Shown in pieces: positions 24,869-33,708 of a stretch of DNA of 64,000 nt. Position 1 is the stretch's first letter. Each line of letters starts with the position of its first letter. A program made the translations under genes and the position numbers. The DNA lies in assembly GCF_004000255.1 (NCBI RefSeq), contig NZ_RCIQ01000014.1:1-64000 (forward strand). The letters run 5' to 3'. The notes below the pieces were generated by a model. It did no database searches and was not told where the DNA came from. It saw only the letters and a list, made by a program, of their open reading frames with translations. This DNA is from Nioella ostreopsis. Its GTDB lineage: Bacteria; Pseudomonadota; Alphaproteobacteria; Rhodobacterales; Rhodobacteraceae.

Positions 24869-26392
24869 ATGGGATTTTTGAGCGTCATTCGACGTTGGGC
24901 TTTGCGGGACAAGATGCCCATCCGCGAGATTGCGCGGCGGACTGGGCTGTCTCGCAACACAATCAAGAAGTATCTGCGGGCGGGGATCGTTGAGCCGCAG
25001 TTTCAGACACCAGCGCGACCGAGCAAGCTGGACCCGTATGCAGAGAAGCTGTCAGGCTGGCTGGTGACCGAGCAGCGCAAGTCGCGCAAGGATCGGCGGA
25101 CCGCGAAGCAGATGCATGCTGATTTGGTGCAGCTTGGCTATGACGGCTCGTATGAGCGGGTCGCAGCCTTTGTGCGGGCCTGGAAAGGAGACCGGCAACG
25201 CGCGCAGCAGACCACCGATCGCGGAACATTCGTGCCGCTGGTGTTCCAGCCGGGCGAGGCGTTCCAGTTCGACTGGAGCGAGGATTGGGCCCATGTCGGC
25301 GGCGAGCGCATCAAGTTACAGGTGGCTCACATCAAGCTGTCGCACAGCCGCGCGTTTCTGGTCAGAGCGTATCTGCTCCAGACGCATGAGATGCTGTTCG
25401 ACGCGCACTGGCACGCGTTCCGGGTCTTTGAGGGCGTGCCGGGCCGCGGGATCTACGACAACATGAGGACGGCTGTCGACCGTGTGGGCGCTGGCAAGAA
25501 GCGCGACGTGAATGCGCGGTTCATGGCCATGACCAGTCACTACGTGTTTGAGCCCGACTTCTGCAATCCAGCCGCCGGCTGGGAGAAAGGCCAGGTCGAG
25601 AAGAACGTCCGCGATGCGCGCCACCGGCTCTGGCAGGTGATGCCGACCTTCCCTGACCTCGAAGCGCTGAATGACTGGCTTGAAGAGCGCTGCAGGGTTC
25701 TGTGGACCGAGACTGCGCATGGCACTTTGTCTGGCAGTATTGCCGATGCCTGGGAGGCCGAGAAGCCTGCGCTGATGCCCTTGCCCACAGCCTTCGATGG
25801 CTTTGTCGAACAGAGCAAGCGCGTATCGCCCACGTGCTTGATCACCTTCGACCGCAATCGCTACTCTGTGCCTGCCAGCTTCGCAAACCGCCCCGTCAGC
25901 CTGCACATCTACCCTGAACGGCTGGTGATCGTGGCCGAAGGGCACGTGGTCTGCGAGCATCAGCGCATCATTGAACGGTCGCACCGGCAACCTGGCCGCG
26001 TCATCTATGACTGGCGCCATTACCTCGCCGTGGTCCAGCGCAAACCGGGCGCGCTACGCAATGGTGCGCCCTTCGTCGAGATGCCAGAGGCGTTCCGTCA
26101 ATTGCAGAAGCAGATGCTGCGCAAGCCCGGCGGCGATCGGGAGATGGTCGAGATCCTGTCCCTCGTCCTGCATCACGATGAACAGGCTGTGCTCTGCGCC
26201 GTGGAAATGGCGCTGGAGGCAGGCGTGCCGACCAAGACCCATGTGTTGAATCTGCTTCACAGGCTGGTGGACGGCACACCGACCGACCAGCCCGATGTGA
26301 CGCCGCCTTCACGTCTCATTCTGACGAAGGAACCTGAGGCCAACGTTACGCGCTACGATGGACTGCGGGGAGGCACACGCCATGCGTCATGA
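24869..26392 (+). CDS. istA: IS21-family transposase IstA
   Basis: Transposase of 507 aa starting at ATG 24869 (GGAG 8 bases upstream). N-terminal helix-turn-helix ([20 protein letters not shown]), DDE catalytic core with [25 protein letters not shown] and a later [11 protein letters not shown], and the C-terminal beta-barrel part ([20 protein letters not shown]). It works with the IstB ATPase during transposition. The stop overlaps the chosen istB start by 11 bases. Frame intact. Confidence 0.93.
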   Translation: MGFLSVIRRWALRDKMPIREIARRTGLSRNTIKKYLRAGIVEPQFQTPARPSKLDPYAEKLSGWLVTEQRKSRKDRRTAKQMHADLVQLGYDGSYERVAAFVRAWKGDRQRAQQTTDRGTFVPLVFQPGEAFQFDWSEDWAHVGGERIKLQVAHIKLSHSRAFLVRAYLLQTHEMLFDAHWHAFRVFEGVPGRGIYDNMRTAVDRVGAGKKRDVNARFMAMTSHYVFEPDFCNPAAGWEKGQVEKNVRDARHRLWQVMPTFPDLEALNDWLEERCRVLWTETAHGTLSGSIADAWEAEKPALMPLPTAFDGFVEQSKRVSPTCLITFDRNRYSVPASFANRPVSLHIYPERLVIVAEGHVVCEHQRIIERSHRQPGRVIYDWRHYLAVVQRKPGALRNGAPFVEMPEAFRQLQKQMLRKPGGDREMVEILSLVLHHDEQAVLCAVEMALEAGVPTKTHVLNLLHRLVDGTPTDQPDVTPPSRLILTKEPEANVTRYDGLRGGTRHAS

Positions 26393-27173
26393 CCCCGCCG
26401 GAGCCGCCATTGTCATCATGCTGCGCAGCCTGAAGATGCCAGGCATGGCGCAGGCAGTGCATGACCTCATGGAACAGGGAGCGCCTGCATTTGACGCGGC
26501 AATCCCGATCCTGTCGCAACTGCTCAAGGCTGAAATGGCCGAACGCGAGGTGCGCTCCATCTCCTACCATATGAAGGCCGCGCGCTTCCCAGCCTACAAG
26601 GACCTGTCCGGCTTCGACTTTGCCGCCAGCGAGGTCAACGAAGCTCTCGTGCGCCAGCTGCATCGGTGCGCGTTCATGGACGCGGCCGAGAACGTGGTCC
26701 TGATCGGCGGTCCCGGAACTGGGAAAAGCCATGTCGCGACCGCCATCGGCGTCCAGGCCATCGAGCAGCACCGCAAACGCGTGCGCTTCTTCTCGACCGT
26801 CGAACTGGTGAATGCGCTGGAACAAGAAAAGGCCCAAGGAAAGGCTGGAAAGATCGCCGAGGCGCTGGTGAAGACTGAATTGGTGATCCTCGACGAGCTC
26901 GGCTACCTGCCGTTCAGTGCCTCGGGCGGTGCGTTGCTGTTCCATCTTCTCAGCAAACTATACGAGCGCACCAGTGTGGTCATCACCACCAACCTCAGCT
27001 TCAGCGAGTGGGCCAGCGTTTTTGGCGATGCCAAGATGACCACAGCACTCCTCGATCGCCTCACCCATCGCTGCCACATCCTGGAGACAGGCAACGACAG
27101 CTACCGCTTCAAGGCCAGCTCCGAGACGGCGAAAAAGAAACGGAAGGAGGCAGCAGCATTGACCCCATCATGA
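26382..27173 (+). CDS. istB: IS21-family helper ATPase IstB
   Basis: DnaC-like AAA+ ATPase of about 263 aa that helps IstA select the target. Walker A is [15 protein letters not shown], Walker B is [13 protein letters not shown], and sensor 1 is [15 protein letters not shown] 26382 is preferred over the in-frame ATG at 26358 because GGGGAGG lies 8 bases upstream of it. Frame intact, so the element is probably still active. Confidence 0.93.
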   Translation: MRHDPAGAAIVIMLRSLKMPGMAQAVHDLMEQGAPAFDAAIPILSQLLKAEMAEREVRSISYHMKAARFPAYKDLSGFDFAASEVNEALVRQLHRCAFMDAAENVVLIGGPGTGKSHVATAIGVQAIEQHRKRVRFFSTVELVNALEQEKAQGKAGKIAEALVKTELVILDELGYLPFSASGGALLFHLLSKLYERTSVVITTNLSFSEWASVFGDAKMTTALLDRLTHRCHILETGNDSYRFKASSETAKKKRKEAAALTPS

Positions 27174-27239
27174 ATTAGCAAACATAACGAACGGCCGGGT
27201 CAGATCTCGGTGACAAAGCTGGGTCAGTTCTCAGTGACA

Positions 27240-27388
27240 TCCAACACCGCGTCCTGCGCCTGACCTTGCTCGCGCCCGATATCGTCGATGCGATCCTGGA
27301 CGGGAAGCAGGGGCCGGGGCTGACGCTTGCGCGGGTGCTGGAGCCGTTTTCGATGGAGTGGACAGAGCAGCGGCAGAATTTTGCATGA
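27240..27388 (+). pseudogene. C-terminal fragment of a recombinase-type gene
   Basis: Immediately after the IS21 end a frame reads HRVLRLTLLAPDIVDAILDG followed by LARVLEPFSMEWTEQRQNFA and stops at TGA 27386-27388. The RVLRLTLLAPDIV.AIL.G phrase is typical of the C-terminus of serine-recombinase-type proteins in Rhodobacterales plasmids and islands. The rest of the gene is absent, cut off at the IS21 boundary. Confidence 0.6.
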
Positions 27389-27534
27389 TCGTCAAGAACG
27401 GCCCTTACCAGACATCGACACCTGCGTTTGAACTGCGGCGCGACTTCACGAAAGCGGCCACTGGCGAGCTGCTGCAACCAAACTTGATTCCGGATGTTTC
27501 CAGCAAGCTTCGCTTTAATCGTTGCACTCTTTAG
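27385..27534 (+). CDS. Short open frame overlapping the recombinase fragment
   Basis: A 49-codon frame (MIVKNGPYQTSTPAF onward) begins in an ATGA overlap with the recombinase stop. That coupling hints that it was the next gene of the same operon, but the frame is short, no motif is recognised, and it may itself be a fragment. Confidence 0.3.
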   Translation: MIVKNGPYQTSTPAFELRRDFTKAATGELLQPNLIPDVSSKLRFNRCTL

Positions 27535-27577
27535 TGTTAAGAAACTTCAACAGACATTGTGGGAAAGACTTCGAGGA

Positions 27578-28057
27578 ATGAAGAATCCGTATCTGACACA
27601 TGGCCGGTTACCTGATCTCATTGCCGCGCTAACGGCCATGGGTGCATATAAGTTTTACAAGTTGGACTTTGAGACTTGGGCGAATAGAATAAGCGGCCCG
27701 CAAAAAGATGGCAAACACTGGAAAGCTGTATTTGAGGAACATCCTGAGTTTTTCAGGCTCAACCAAGAAAGAACCAAAGCGTCGCTTGTGTGGCGCAGAA
27801 CACTTCCGCGCGATTATAACGTCGATGACGTTCCGGAAATCCTACCAGACCATCAGCTTCAAGGTGGGGCCTATGATAGAATCAGCCGCGGCCCTTTGGG
27901 CCCTGATGAAATCAAGGCCCTGATTACAGTTGCGATCGAACTGCACGAGCGTGCTATTGATCAACAACGCTCCTCGCGCTGGTGGATACCCCTTCTGACT
28001 GGAGGACTTGCTTTCTTGGGTGCTATTGTCGGCGCGTGGTTCTCAAGAGAAGGATGA
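27578..28057 (+). CDS. Orphan protein with C-terminal membrane helix
   Basis: Protein of about 159 aa (MKNPYLTHGRLPDLIAALTA onward) with a soluble helical N-terminal domain containing KFYKLDFETWANRISGPQKD and HPEFFRLNQERTKASLVWRR, and one C-terminal transmembrane helix (WWIPLLTGGLAFLGAIVGAW). Start is uncertain: ATG 27578 has GAGGA too close, and the frame is open to 27494. The segment is clearly richer in A and T than its surroundings, consistent with horizontal transfer with the adjacent IS21 and recombinase fragment. Function unknown. Confidence 0.6.
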   Translation: MKNPYLTHGRLPDLIAALTAMGAYKFYKLDFETWANRISGPQKDGKHWKAVFEEHPEFFRLNQERTKASLVWRRTLPRDYNVDDVPEILPDHQLQGGAYDRISRGPLGPDEIKALITVAIELHERAIDQQRSSRWWIPLLTGGLAFLGAIVGAWFSREG

Positions 28058-28334
28058 TGATTAATATGGAAACGCCGAAGGACAATAGATGAGAAAAGTC
28101 GTTAGCCCTTTCAGGCAGAGCACTTCGACACTAACCTTCTGCTTGACTCTCGGCCCTTTGCAGACATTTGTCGTATGGCCGGCTTCCGCAGTGCGGCTTC
28201 TACGAAGCTGACGTTTACCGCAGGTAATTTTCTCGGGCTTGGGCTTACTAAATCCCATGAAAGCCGTTGTGCGAATAAACGTTTGCTTCTGTTGCCCGCA
28301 GCATCACGCATTTCGCGAGGAGTTGTTGCTTTCC

Positions 28335-29405
28335 CTATGATGAACTCCGCTTTGAGTTCTCTTCTCGCACCAATGCGGCCATGCGATAGAAGCCATGTGC
28401 CATTTTGGTGAACGGTGTCAGCAAGAAGAAGGCCAGAACTGCGCCGAGATGCAGAGCCAGCAGGGTCGGCATTGCCACAGTCTGACCGAACAGGTAGAGC
28501 GCAAGGCCGGAACCCGCCACAAAGCCCAGCAACACCACAAAGGCCATTTCTCCACCCCAAGCCGTGGCAGATCCAAGCTCTCGTGCGGATCTGAGCTTGA
28601 GCCTAACCATCCAGAACGCACCAGCTGTCAGCATCAGTCCACCCGTGACGCCAAGCAGTTTTGGCAGCGACCAAAGCGGATAGGGTGCGTGAAGGCCAAA
28701 AGCATAGTGCATGACGGTGCCCGACGTGGTCGCAGCAAAGCAGAGCAGGAAGCCATACATGACCAGATGATGTGCATGGCGGCGCGCGTGGCTAAATCGG
28801 TCTTCATCCTCGAAATTGCAGCCTTCGCCGTGGCCTGCTGCGAGGTTTTTCATCTTGGCTGCTGACACCAAGGCCCCCTTCAGGTCCGAGAAAGCGACAG
28901 ACCCTCCGCCGGTTTCCCCCCAGTAGCGCCGAATACTGACGCCAAGGCTAAGGAGCGGAAAAAGGAATGCCGGTGCAAAGATCGCCACCATCGCAGTGTG
29001 GGACAGGACCGCGTAGAAACCCTCACCACCTGCCGGTCCGAGAAACCGAGCCGCCACAAACAGGAGAGCAAATCCCAGGACCGTTACGAGTGCAATCAGC
29101 ACGCCATTGCGTTGAAATGCCTTTGCGGGCGCCTGCGGCCAGGCAAACTCCTCCCAACTGTCCTGTCGAAGATCTGCAAGAATGCCGGGAAGGTTCAGGT
29201 CAAACTCATGCGGAGCGGTGTACTGACAAGCATAAAAACACCCCCGGCAGTTGTGGCAGAGATTGGCGAATTGCATAAGGTCGGCATCCGAGAACGCGCG
29301 CAGCCGGTGCAAAGCGGGAAAGACCGAGCAATATCCCTCGCAATAGCGGCAGGCATTGCAGATCTCGGCCTGACGGCGGGCTTCCTTGAGAAGTTCAGCT
29401 TGCAT
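28335..29405 (-). CDS. tcuB: Tricarballylate utilisation protein TcuB-like (Fe-S/haem membrane electron carrier)
   Basis: Membrane protein of 356 aa. The N-terminus has two cysteine clusters, CNACRYCEGYCSVFPALHR and CHNCRGCFYACQ, that fit two [4Fe-4S] centres. About six hydrophobic helices follow, with histidines suited to haem binding (ARRHAHHLVMYGF, GTVMHYAFGLH). This is the TcuB/CitB layout, which passes electrons from TcuA to the quinone pool. Its start overlaps the TcuA stop by 11 bases, supporting a two-gene unit. Confidence 0.9.
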   Translation of the reverse strand: MQAELLKEARRQAEICNACRYCEGYCSVFPALHRLRAFSDADLMQFANLCHNCRGCFYACQYTAPHEFDLNLPGILADLRQDSWEEFAWPQAPAKAFQRNGVLIALVTVLGFALLFVAARFLGPAGGEGFYAVLSHTAMVAIFAPAFLFPLLSLGVSIRRYWGETGGGSVAFSDLKGALVSAAKMKNLAAGHGEGCNFEDEDRFSHARRHAHHLVMYGFLLCFAATTSGTVMHYAFGLHAPYPLWSLPKLLGVTGGLMLTAGAFWMVRLKLRSARELGSATAWGGEMAFVVLLGFVAGSGLALYLFGQTVAMPTLLALHLGAVLAFFLLTPFTKMAHGFYRMAALVREENSKRSSS

Positions 29406-30780
29406 GGGCTGCGGCCTCCCGCCCTGCGATGCGTCCGAAGACGGTTCCGATTGTCATACCAAATCCAGCGAGATAGCCCTGCCCCAGAATCGATCCGGCC
29501 ATTGTTTCCCCCGCTGCCCAGAGGTTCCTGATCGGACCATTTCTGGTGGAGCATTGCGCATTCTCGTCAACCTTCAGCCCCAGATAGGTGAATGTAACGC
29601 CAGTGCGCAGCGAGTAGCCGTAAAACGGTGGCTCGGTGATCGGTCTGGCCCAATTGGATTTGGAGGGAGTGAGCCCCGCGGTGGCAACGCCATCCAACTC
29701 TGTCGGGTGAAAGGGGCTGGTATCACCGCATGCGGCATTGAATTCCGCGACCGTCGCCTGCAACCTGTCCGGCGGCAGGCCGAGCTTTTCGGCAAGCTCC
29801 TCCAGCGTATCGGCTTTGATCGGGGGAAATACGGACGGCATGAACAAGTTCAGCGATTTCGCATCAATGATCACATAGCCGACCTGATCGGGTTGAGCTG
29901 CCACCAGGCGCCCCCAGATGGCGTAGCGCTTGGGCCAGACATCCTCACCTTCATCGTAGAAACGTTCGGCGTGCTTGTTCACGACGATGGAAAACGGCAC
30001 GCAATCAAGCCGGGTGACGATGCCCCCGTCGAACTTTGGTGCGCGCCCATCGATCGCTACGGCGTGGCACTGGGTGGGATCACCCACGCTTTCCACACCC
30101 TGATCCAGAAGATCAGCCAGAACAACGCCACGGTTATAGGGAGTACCGCGGATGAGAAAGTTTCTTGCCTGTTCTCCCCAGGCACGGGCAAGCCAATCAA
30201 TGTCTGCCTGAAACCCGCCCGAAGCGACAATGACCGATTTCGGGGAGATCGCATTCGGGGCTCCGCCATGTGTGTAATCCACGCGAGTGATGAGGCTTTC
30301 TTCCAATTCCAGATGGGTCACGACAGCCTCATAGAGCACTTCCACTCCCAGCCTTTCGGCCGTGCGATAATAGGCATTCACGAGACCCTTCCCGCCACCC
30401 ATGAAAAAGGCATTGGTCCGCGCCAGCGACAGGGTGCCAGACAGTGATGGTTGGAAATGGACGCCATGGGCCTGCATCCAGGGCAGGCACTCCTCAGATC
30501 TCCGAATGGCAAGTCGGGCCAGATGCTCGTCGGTCTTGCCGCCGGTTACTTTCATGAGATCAGCGAAGTACTCGTCTTCGCAATACGTCTCCACCAGCGG
30601 GCCAGCCGGCTTGGAATGCATGCAGCGAAAATTGCGGGTGTGGCGCGAGTTGCCTCCGCGATAGGGTTTGGGCGCAGCTTCGAGTATCAGGACGCGAGCG
30701 CCTGCCTCCGCTGCCGTCATTGCTGCGCAAAGCGCCGCGTTCCCACCACCGATTATGGCCACGTCGTATTGGCTGATCAT
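29395..30780 (-). CDS. tcuA: FAD-dependent tricarballylate dehydrogenase TcuA-like
   Basis: Flavoprotein of 461 aa in the fumarate-reductase/succinate-dehydrogenase flavoprotein family. Dinucleotide-binding motif VAIIGGGNAALCAAMTAAEA starts near residue 8, GGNSRHTRNFR fits the FAD/substrate loop, and the C-terminal LWAAGETMAGSILGQGYLAG is the second FAD segment. By family, TcuA oxidises tricarballylate to cis-aconitate, passing electrons to TcuB. Divergent from the LysR gene, which is the probable regulator. Confidence 0.9.
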   Translation of the reverse strand: MISQYDVAIIGGGNAALCAAMTAAEAGARVLILEAAPKPYRGGNSRHTRNFRCMHSKPAGPLVETYCEDEYFADLMKVTGGKTDEHLARLAIRRSEECLPWMQAHGVHFQPSLSGTLSLARTNAFFMGGGKGLVNAYYRTAERLGVEVLYEAVVTHLELEESLITRVDYTHGGAPNAISPKSVIVASGGFQADIDWLARAWGEQARNFLIRGTPYNRGVVLADLLDQGVESVGDPTQCHAVAIDGRAPKFDGGIVTRLDCVPFSIVVNKHAERFYDEGEDVWPKRYAIWGRLVAAQPDQVGYVIIDAKSLNLFMPSVFPPIKADTLEELAEKLGLPPDRLQATVAEFNAACGDTSPFHPTELDGVATAGLTPSKSNWARPITEPPFYGYSLRTGVTFTYLGLKVDENAQCSTRNGPIRNLWAAGETMAGSILGQGYLAGFGMTIGTVFGRIAGREAAAHAS

Positions 30781-30841
30781 CTGGCTTGTTCCTCTGACTT
30801 GAGATGGGCTTAGTCAGGTAGGGTTGATTTGACCAATGATG

Positions 30842-30856
30842 TAATTCGTGAGATTA
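30842..30856. promoter_or_regulatory. Candidate LysR-type operator
   Basis: TAATT-CGTGA-GATTA in the 83-base space between the divergent TcuA and LysR genes is an AT-rich dyad of the size used by LysR-type regulators. It lies 8 bases before the LysR start, so it would fit autoregulation. Confidence 0.35.
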
Positions 30857-30863
30857 ATGCAAA

Positions 30864-31784
30864 ATGCGTATCAATTATGACTTCACCGATCTGCAAGCCT
30901 TTCTCGCCGTGATGGAAACGGGTTCCTTTCATGGGGCGGCGGATCGGATCGGATTGTCGCAGCCGGCTGTCACCCGCCGGGTCATGAAGCTGGAGGAGAT
31001 GCTGGAAACCCAGTTGTTTCAACGCCATACACGTCAGGTGAGCCCAACTCTTGCAGGAAAACGGTTGAAGGCACGGGCCGAGGCGATGCTTGCAGATGCC
31101 GAGGAGATGACCCTTGCGATGAGAGACGAAACGTCCCGTTTCGCGTTTCAGCGCAACCAGATCGTGACGATTGCCACGATCCCGACCGTTGTGTCCGGCC
31201 TGTTGTCGCCAGCCCTTCAGAAGGTGCATAAAGACGGTCAGGCACTGCGGGTTCGCATCCTTGATCATAGCGCCAATGGCGTGGCCGAGGCGGTGGTTTC
31301 CGGCGAAGCGGATTTCGGGATCTGCTCCATTCCGGCGCTTGATCCCGGCACGGATTTTCACCCGCTCTTCGATGACCCGATGGTTGCGACCTTTCCTGAA
31401 GATCACCCCTTATCCGCTCAGGATACCGTGTCATGGGAAGATCTCATGCAAGAGGCTGTGATCCTCCCAGGTCAGGGCACCGGGAACAGGTTGCTGATAG
31501 ACGAAGCAATGGCCGCAGCACGGGTGTCCTGCCGCTGGTCCTTCGAGGTTGGGCGATCCACCACCGCGATTGATCTGGTTGAAGCCGGATGTGGTATCGC
31601 TCTGCTACCCCGCTCATCCGTGGTGGGACGGGGCCGGACACGTTCCGTGCCGCTTTGCGCGCCGGCGATCCGTAGACCCGTGGGCCTGCTGACGCGACGC
31701 GGTGTCAGGCATTCTGAGACGTCCAAGGCGCTATTTGATGCCGTCGCCGATGCTGCCCGCAGTCAATTCGTTTCGATGGAGTGA
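30864..31784 (+). CDS. LysR family transcriptional regulator (TcuR-like position)
   Basis: LysR-type regulator of 306 aa. Winged helix-turn-helix in the first 65 residues (LQAFLAVMETGSFHGAADRI, LSQPAVTRRVMKLEEML), followed by the two-lobed effector domain (NQIVTIATIPTVVSGLLSPA, GEADFGICSIP, GCGIALLPRSSV). It is divergent from tcuAB, the usual place for the local activator, and probably responds to a tricarboxylate. Effector identity is inferred from context only. Confidence 0.88.
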   Translation: MRINYDFTDLQAFLAVMETGSFHGAADRIGLSQPAVTRRVMKLEEMLETQLFQRHTRQVSPTLAGKRLKARAEAMLADAEEMTLAMRDETSRFAFQRNQIVTIATIPTVVSGLLSPALQKVHKDGQALRVRILDHSANGVAEAVVSGEADFGICSIPALDPGTDFHPLFDDPMVATFPEDHPLSAQDTVSWEDLMQEAVILPGQGTGNRLLIDEAMAAARVSCRWSFEVGRSTTAIDLVEAGCGIALLPRSSVVGRGRTRSVPLCAPAIRRPVGLLTRRGVRHSETSKALFDAVADAARSQFVSME

Positions 31785-31801
31785 TGCGTCATCACTCGCC
31801 C

Positions 31802-32623
31802 TCAATGCGCCAGAAGCACCGGCACATGTGCCTCTTTCAGAACATCCGTCGCAGCGCCGCCTACAATGTCATGGCTGAACTTGCTGTGTTCAAAGGCCCC
31901 CATCACGATCAGGTTGACCGCTTCTGATCTGGAATAAGCCAGGATCGTGTCCGCGATACTGCCAGCTTGCGCGACCGTGACGGCCTTGGCCATGACGCCA
32001 TGCATCGACAGGTTTTTGACAAGCCGGTCCGTGTTTCGGGGAGTTTGAGAAACGGAGAGCAGCGTCACGTTCGCACCCTGCTCAAGGATCGGCATCGCCG
32101 CGGCAATCGCGCAAGTTGCTGCACGTTTCCCGTCCCAGGCAACCAGAACATTGGTAGCGGCGGTTTCCGATACCTCATGCCTTTGCGGCACAATAAGAAC
32201 CGGGCGGCCGCTCCGAAGGGCGATCAGGTCGGGATTGGTCGCATAGTCGTCCTCATAGACGGCACCCACATGATGACCAATCACGACCAAATCGAAGGCC
32301 CGCGCGAAGGCGGCAATCGGCCCGCTCGTCTTCGGGTCAAGCTCCACAAACTCGGCGCGATCTGTCAAACCCTGCGCACCCACGACATCAAGGAAACGCG
32401 CCTTGATATCATCCATGATCTTTCTGCCATTCGCGTCGAGCTGCTCGATGACCTGCTTGGGAAGGTGCGCGGGTAGCTGACGGTGGAGAAACCCAATGCC
32501 ACCCGTTTTGGCCACACCAGTCAGATGCGCGTCGTGGCTTTTTGCAAGCTGAACAGCATACCGAAGACCGCTGCCTTTTGACGGATCGCCGCTATAGGCA
32601 CATAGGATGGATTTGATGCTCAT
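31802..32623 (-). CDS. Universal stress protein, tandem UspA domains
   Basis: Protein of 273 aa with two UspA-like halves: residues about 1-150 (SILCAYSGDPSKGSGLRYAV, FDLVVIGHH) and about 155-273 (NVLVAWDGKRAATCAIAAAM, VNLIVMGAFEHSKFSH). The C-terminal half keeps a G-2x-G-9x-type ATP-binding loop region (GAFEHSKFSHDIVGGAAT). Cytoplasmic; role in stress or energy limitation. Its stop lies 17 bases from the convergent LysR stop. Confidence 0.87.
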   Translation of the reverse strand: MSIKSILCAYSGDPSKGSGLRYAVQLAKSHDAHLTGVAKTGGIGFLHRQLPAHLPKQVIEQLDANGRKIMDDIKARFLDVVGAQGLTDRAEFVELDPKTSGPIAAFARAFDLVVIGHHVGAVYEDDYATNPDLIALRSGRPVLIVPQRHEVSETAATNVLVAWDGKRAATCAIAAAMPILEQGANVTLLSVSQTPRNTDRLVKNLSMHGVMAKAVTVAQAGSIADTILAYSRSEAVNLIVMGAFEHSKFSHDIVGGAATDVLKEAHVPVLLAH

Positions 32624-32673
32624 TGGGTACTCCCAGCATTTTGGCCGGCGATCAGTGGCAAACTGGGGAAAGC

Positions 32674-33654
32674 CTACGGACGCCAGACCTCCGGATTGAT
32701 CATGTGGATGGGCGCGCCGTTCGTATAGGCGTTGATCTGATCGAATATGTCACTGAATTGCAGGTCAAATTCGTCTTCGGTCACATAGCCCAGATGCGGG
32801 GTCGGCAAGACCTGCGGATGGGAAAGAAGCGGATGTGAACTGTCGGTCAGAGGCTCAGTGTCGAAGACATCAATAGCCGCAAAGATGCGTCCCTTGGCGA
32901 TTTCAGCCTCAAGCGCACCCGGTGCTATGAGTCCCGCCCTTGAGGTGTTCACGAGCAGGCTACGCGGCGCCATTTGAGAGAGGTCATCGGCCGTGACGAT
33001 CCCGCGTGTCTCCGGTTTCAACCGGACATGAAGGCTGACGATATCCGAGGTTCCAAAAAACGTTCCGCGGTCCTTTGCGAGGCATTCGCCATCTGCCCGA
33101 ACCCGAGCGCGACCGGCCTCTGAGGCCCACCATTGCACATGCATCCCCATTGCCTTGGCATAGCCTGCAACGGCCTTTGCGATACGCCCAAAGCCATATA
33201 GCCCAAGGGTCCGCCCTCGCATCGTTCGCCCAACCCCTGCCTGCCATTTTCCCGCCCGGATCGACTCCACCTGTGCTGGGATCTGCCGGTAGCTGGCCAG
33301 CATCAGGGCCAGAGTCATCTCGGCGGCGGCATAAGAGGGCGTGTCGCTATGCATGTTCGAGCACAGGAGCACGCCATGATCGCTGCAGGCTGCTACATCT
33401 ACATGCGGATAGACACTGCGCTGCGATATCAGACGCAGGTTGGGAAGCCGTTCCAGCAGATCTCTCGAAATGGTGGTGCGTTCCCGGAACAACACAAGAC
33501 ACTCCGCTTCCTGTACCCGCTTGGCGAGTTTCGCGGGGTCTGGCTCATGGTCGGTCCAGATCGTGACCTCATGCGATGCCAGCTTTGAAAAGCAGGGAAG
33601 GCCCCTCAGAGTATCGAACCAGTCATCGAGGATATGCACCTTCATGGGTTTCAC
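32674..33654 (-). CDS. D-2-hydroxyacid dehydrogenase family protein
   Basis: NAD(P)-dependent oxidoreductase of 326 aa, PGDH/GyaR family. Rossmann loop GLYGFGRIAKAVAGYA near residue 150, then the catalytic residues Arg in NTSRAGLI, Glu in DVFDTEPL and His in PTPHLGY. It would reduce a 2-oxoacid or oxidise a D-2-hydroxyacid. The first Gly spacing is G-F-G-x-x-A rather than GxGxxG. Encoded between the stress protein and the PrpF-like isomerase; its substrate may be part of the same tricarboxylate route. Confidence 0.87.
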   Translation of the reverse strand: MKPMKVHILDDWFDTLRGLPCFSKLASHEVTIWTDHEPDPAKLAKRVQEAECLVLFRERTTISRDLLERLPNLRLISQRSVYPHVDVAACSDHGVLLCSNMHSDTPSYAAAEMTLALMLASYRQIPAQVESIRAGKWQAGVGRTMRGRTLGLYGFGRIAKAVAGYAKAMGMHVQWWASEAGRARVRADGECLAKDRGTFFGTSDIVSLHVRLKPETRGIVTADDLSQMAPRSLLVNTSRAGLIAPGALEAEIAKGRIFAAIDVFDTEPLTDSSHPLLSHPQVLPTPHLGYVTEDEFDLQFSDIFDQINAYTNGAPIHMINPEVWRP

Positions 33655-33708
33655 GGCCTTTCTAGTCTGAGTGTGCAGCGCGAGCTTGCTCCATCTACCG
33701 AACGCGGA

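Larger units (their letters stand above)
24754..27248 (+). mobile_element. Complete IS21-family insertion sequence
   Basis: About 2.5 kb, bounded by 31-base inverted repeats with one mismatch (24754-24784 and 27218-27248; core GTCACTGAGAA then TGACCCAGC). A second TGACCC-containing repeat lies just inside each end (near 24797-24813 left, 27198-27212 right), giving the multiple terminal sites usual for IS21. It carries istA and istB. The bases next to the two ends do not form a direct repeat, so no target duplication is visible. If only the inner TGTCA boundary is used, the element is 24763-27239. Confidence 0.9.
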
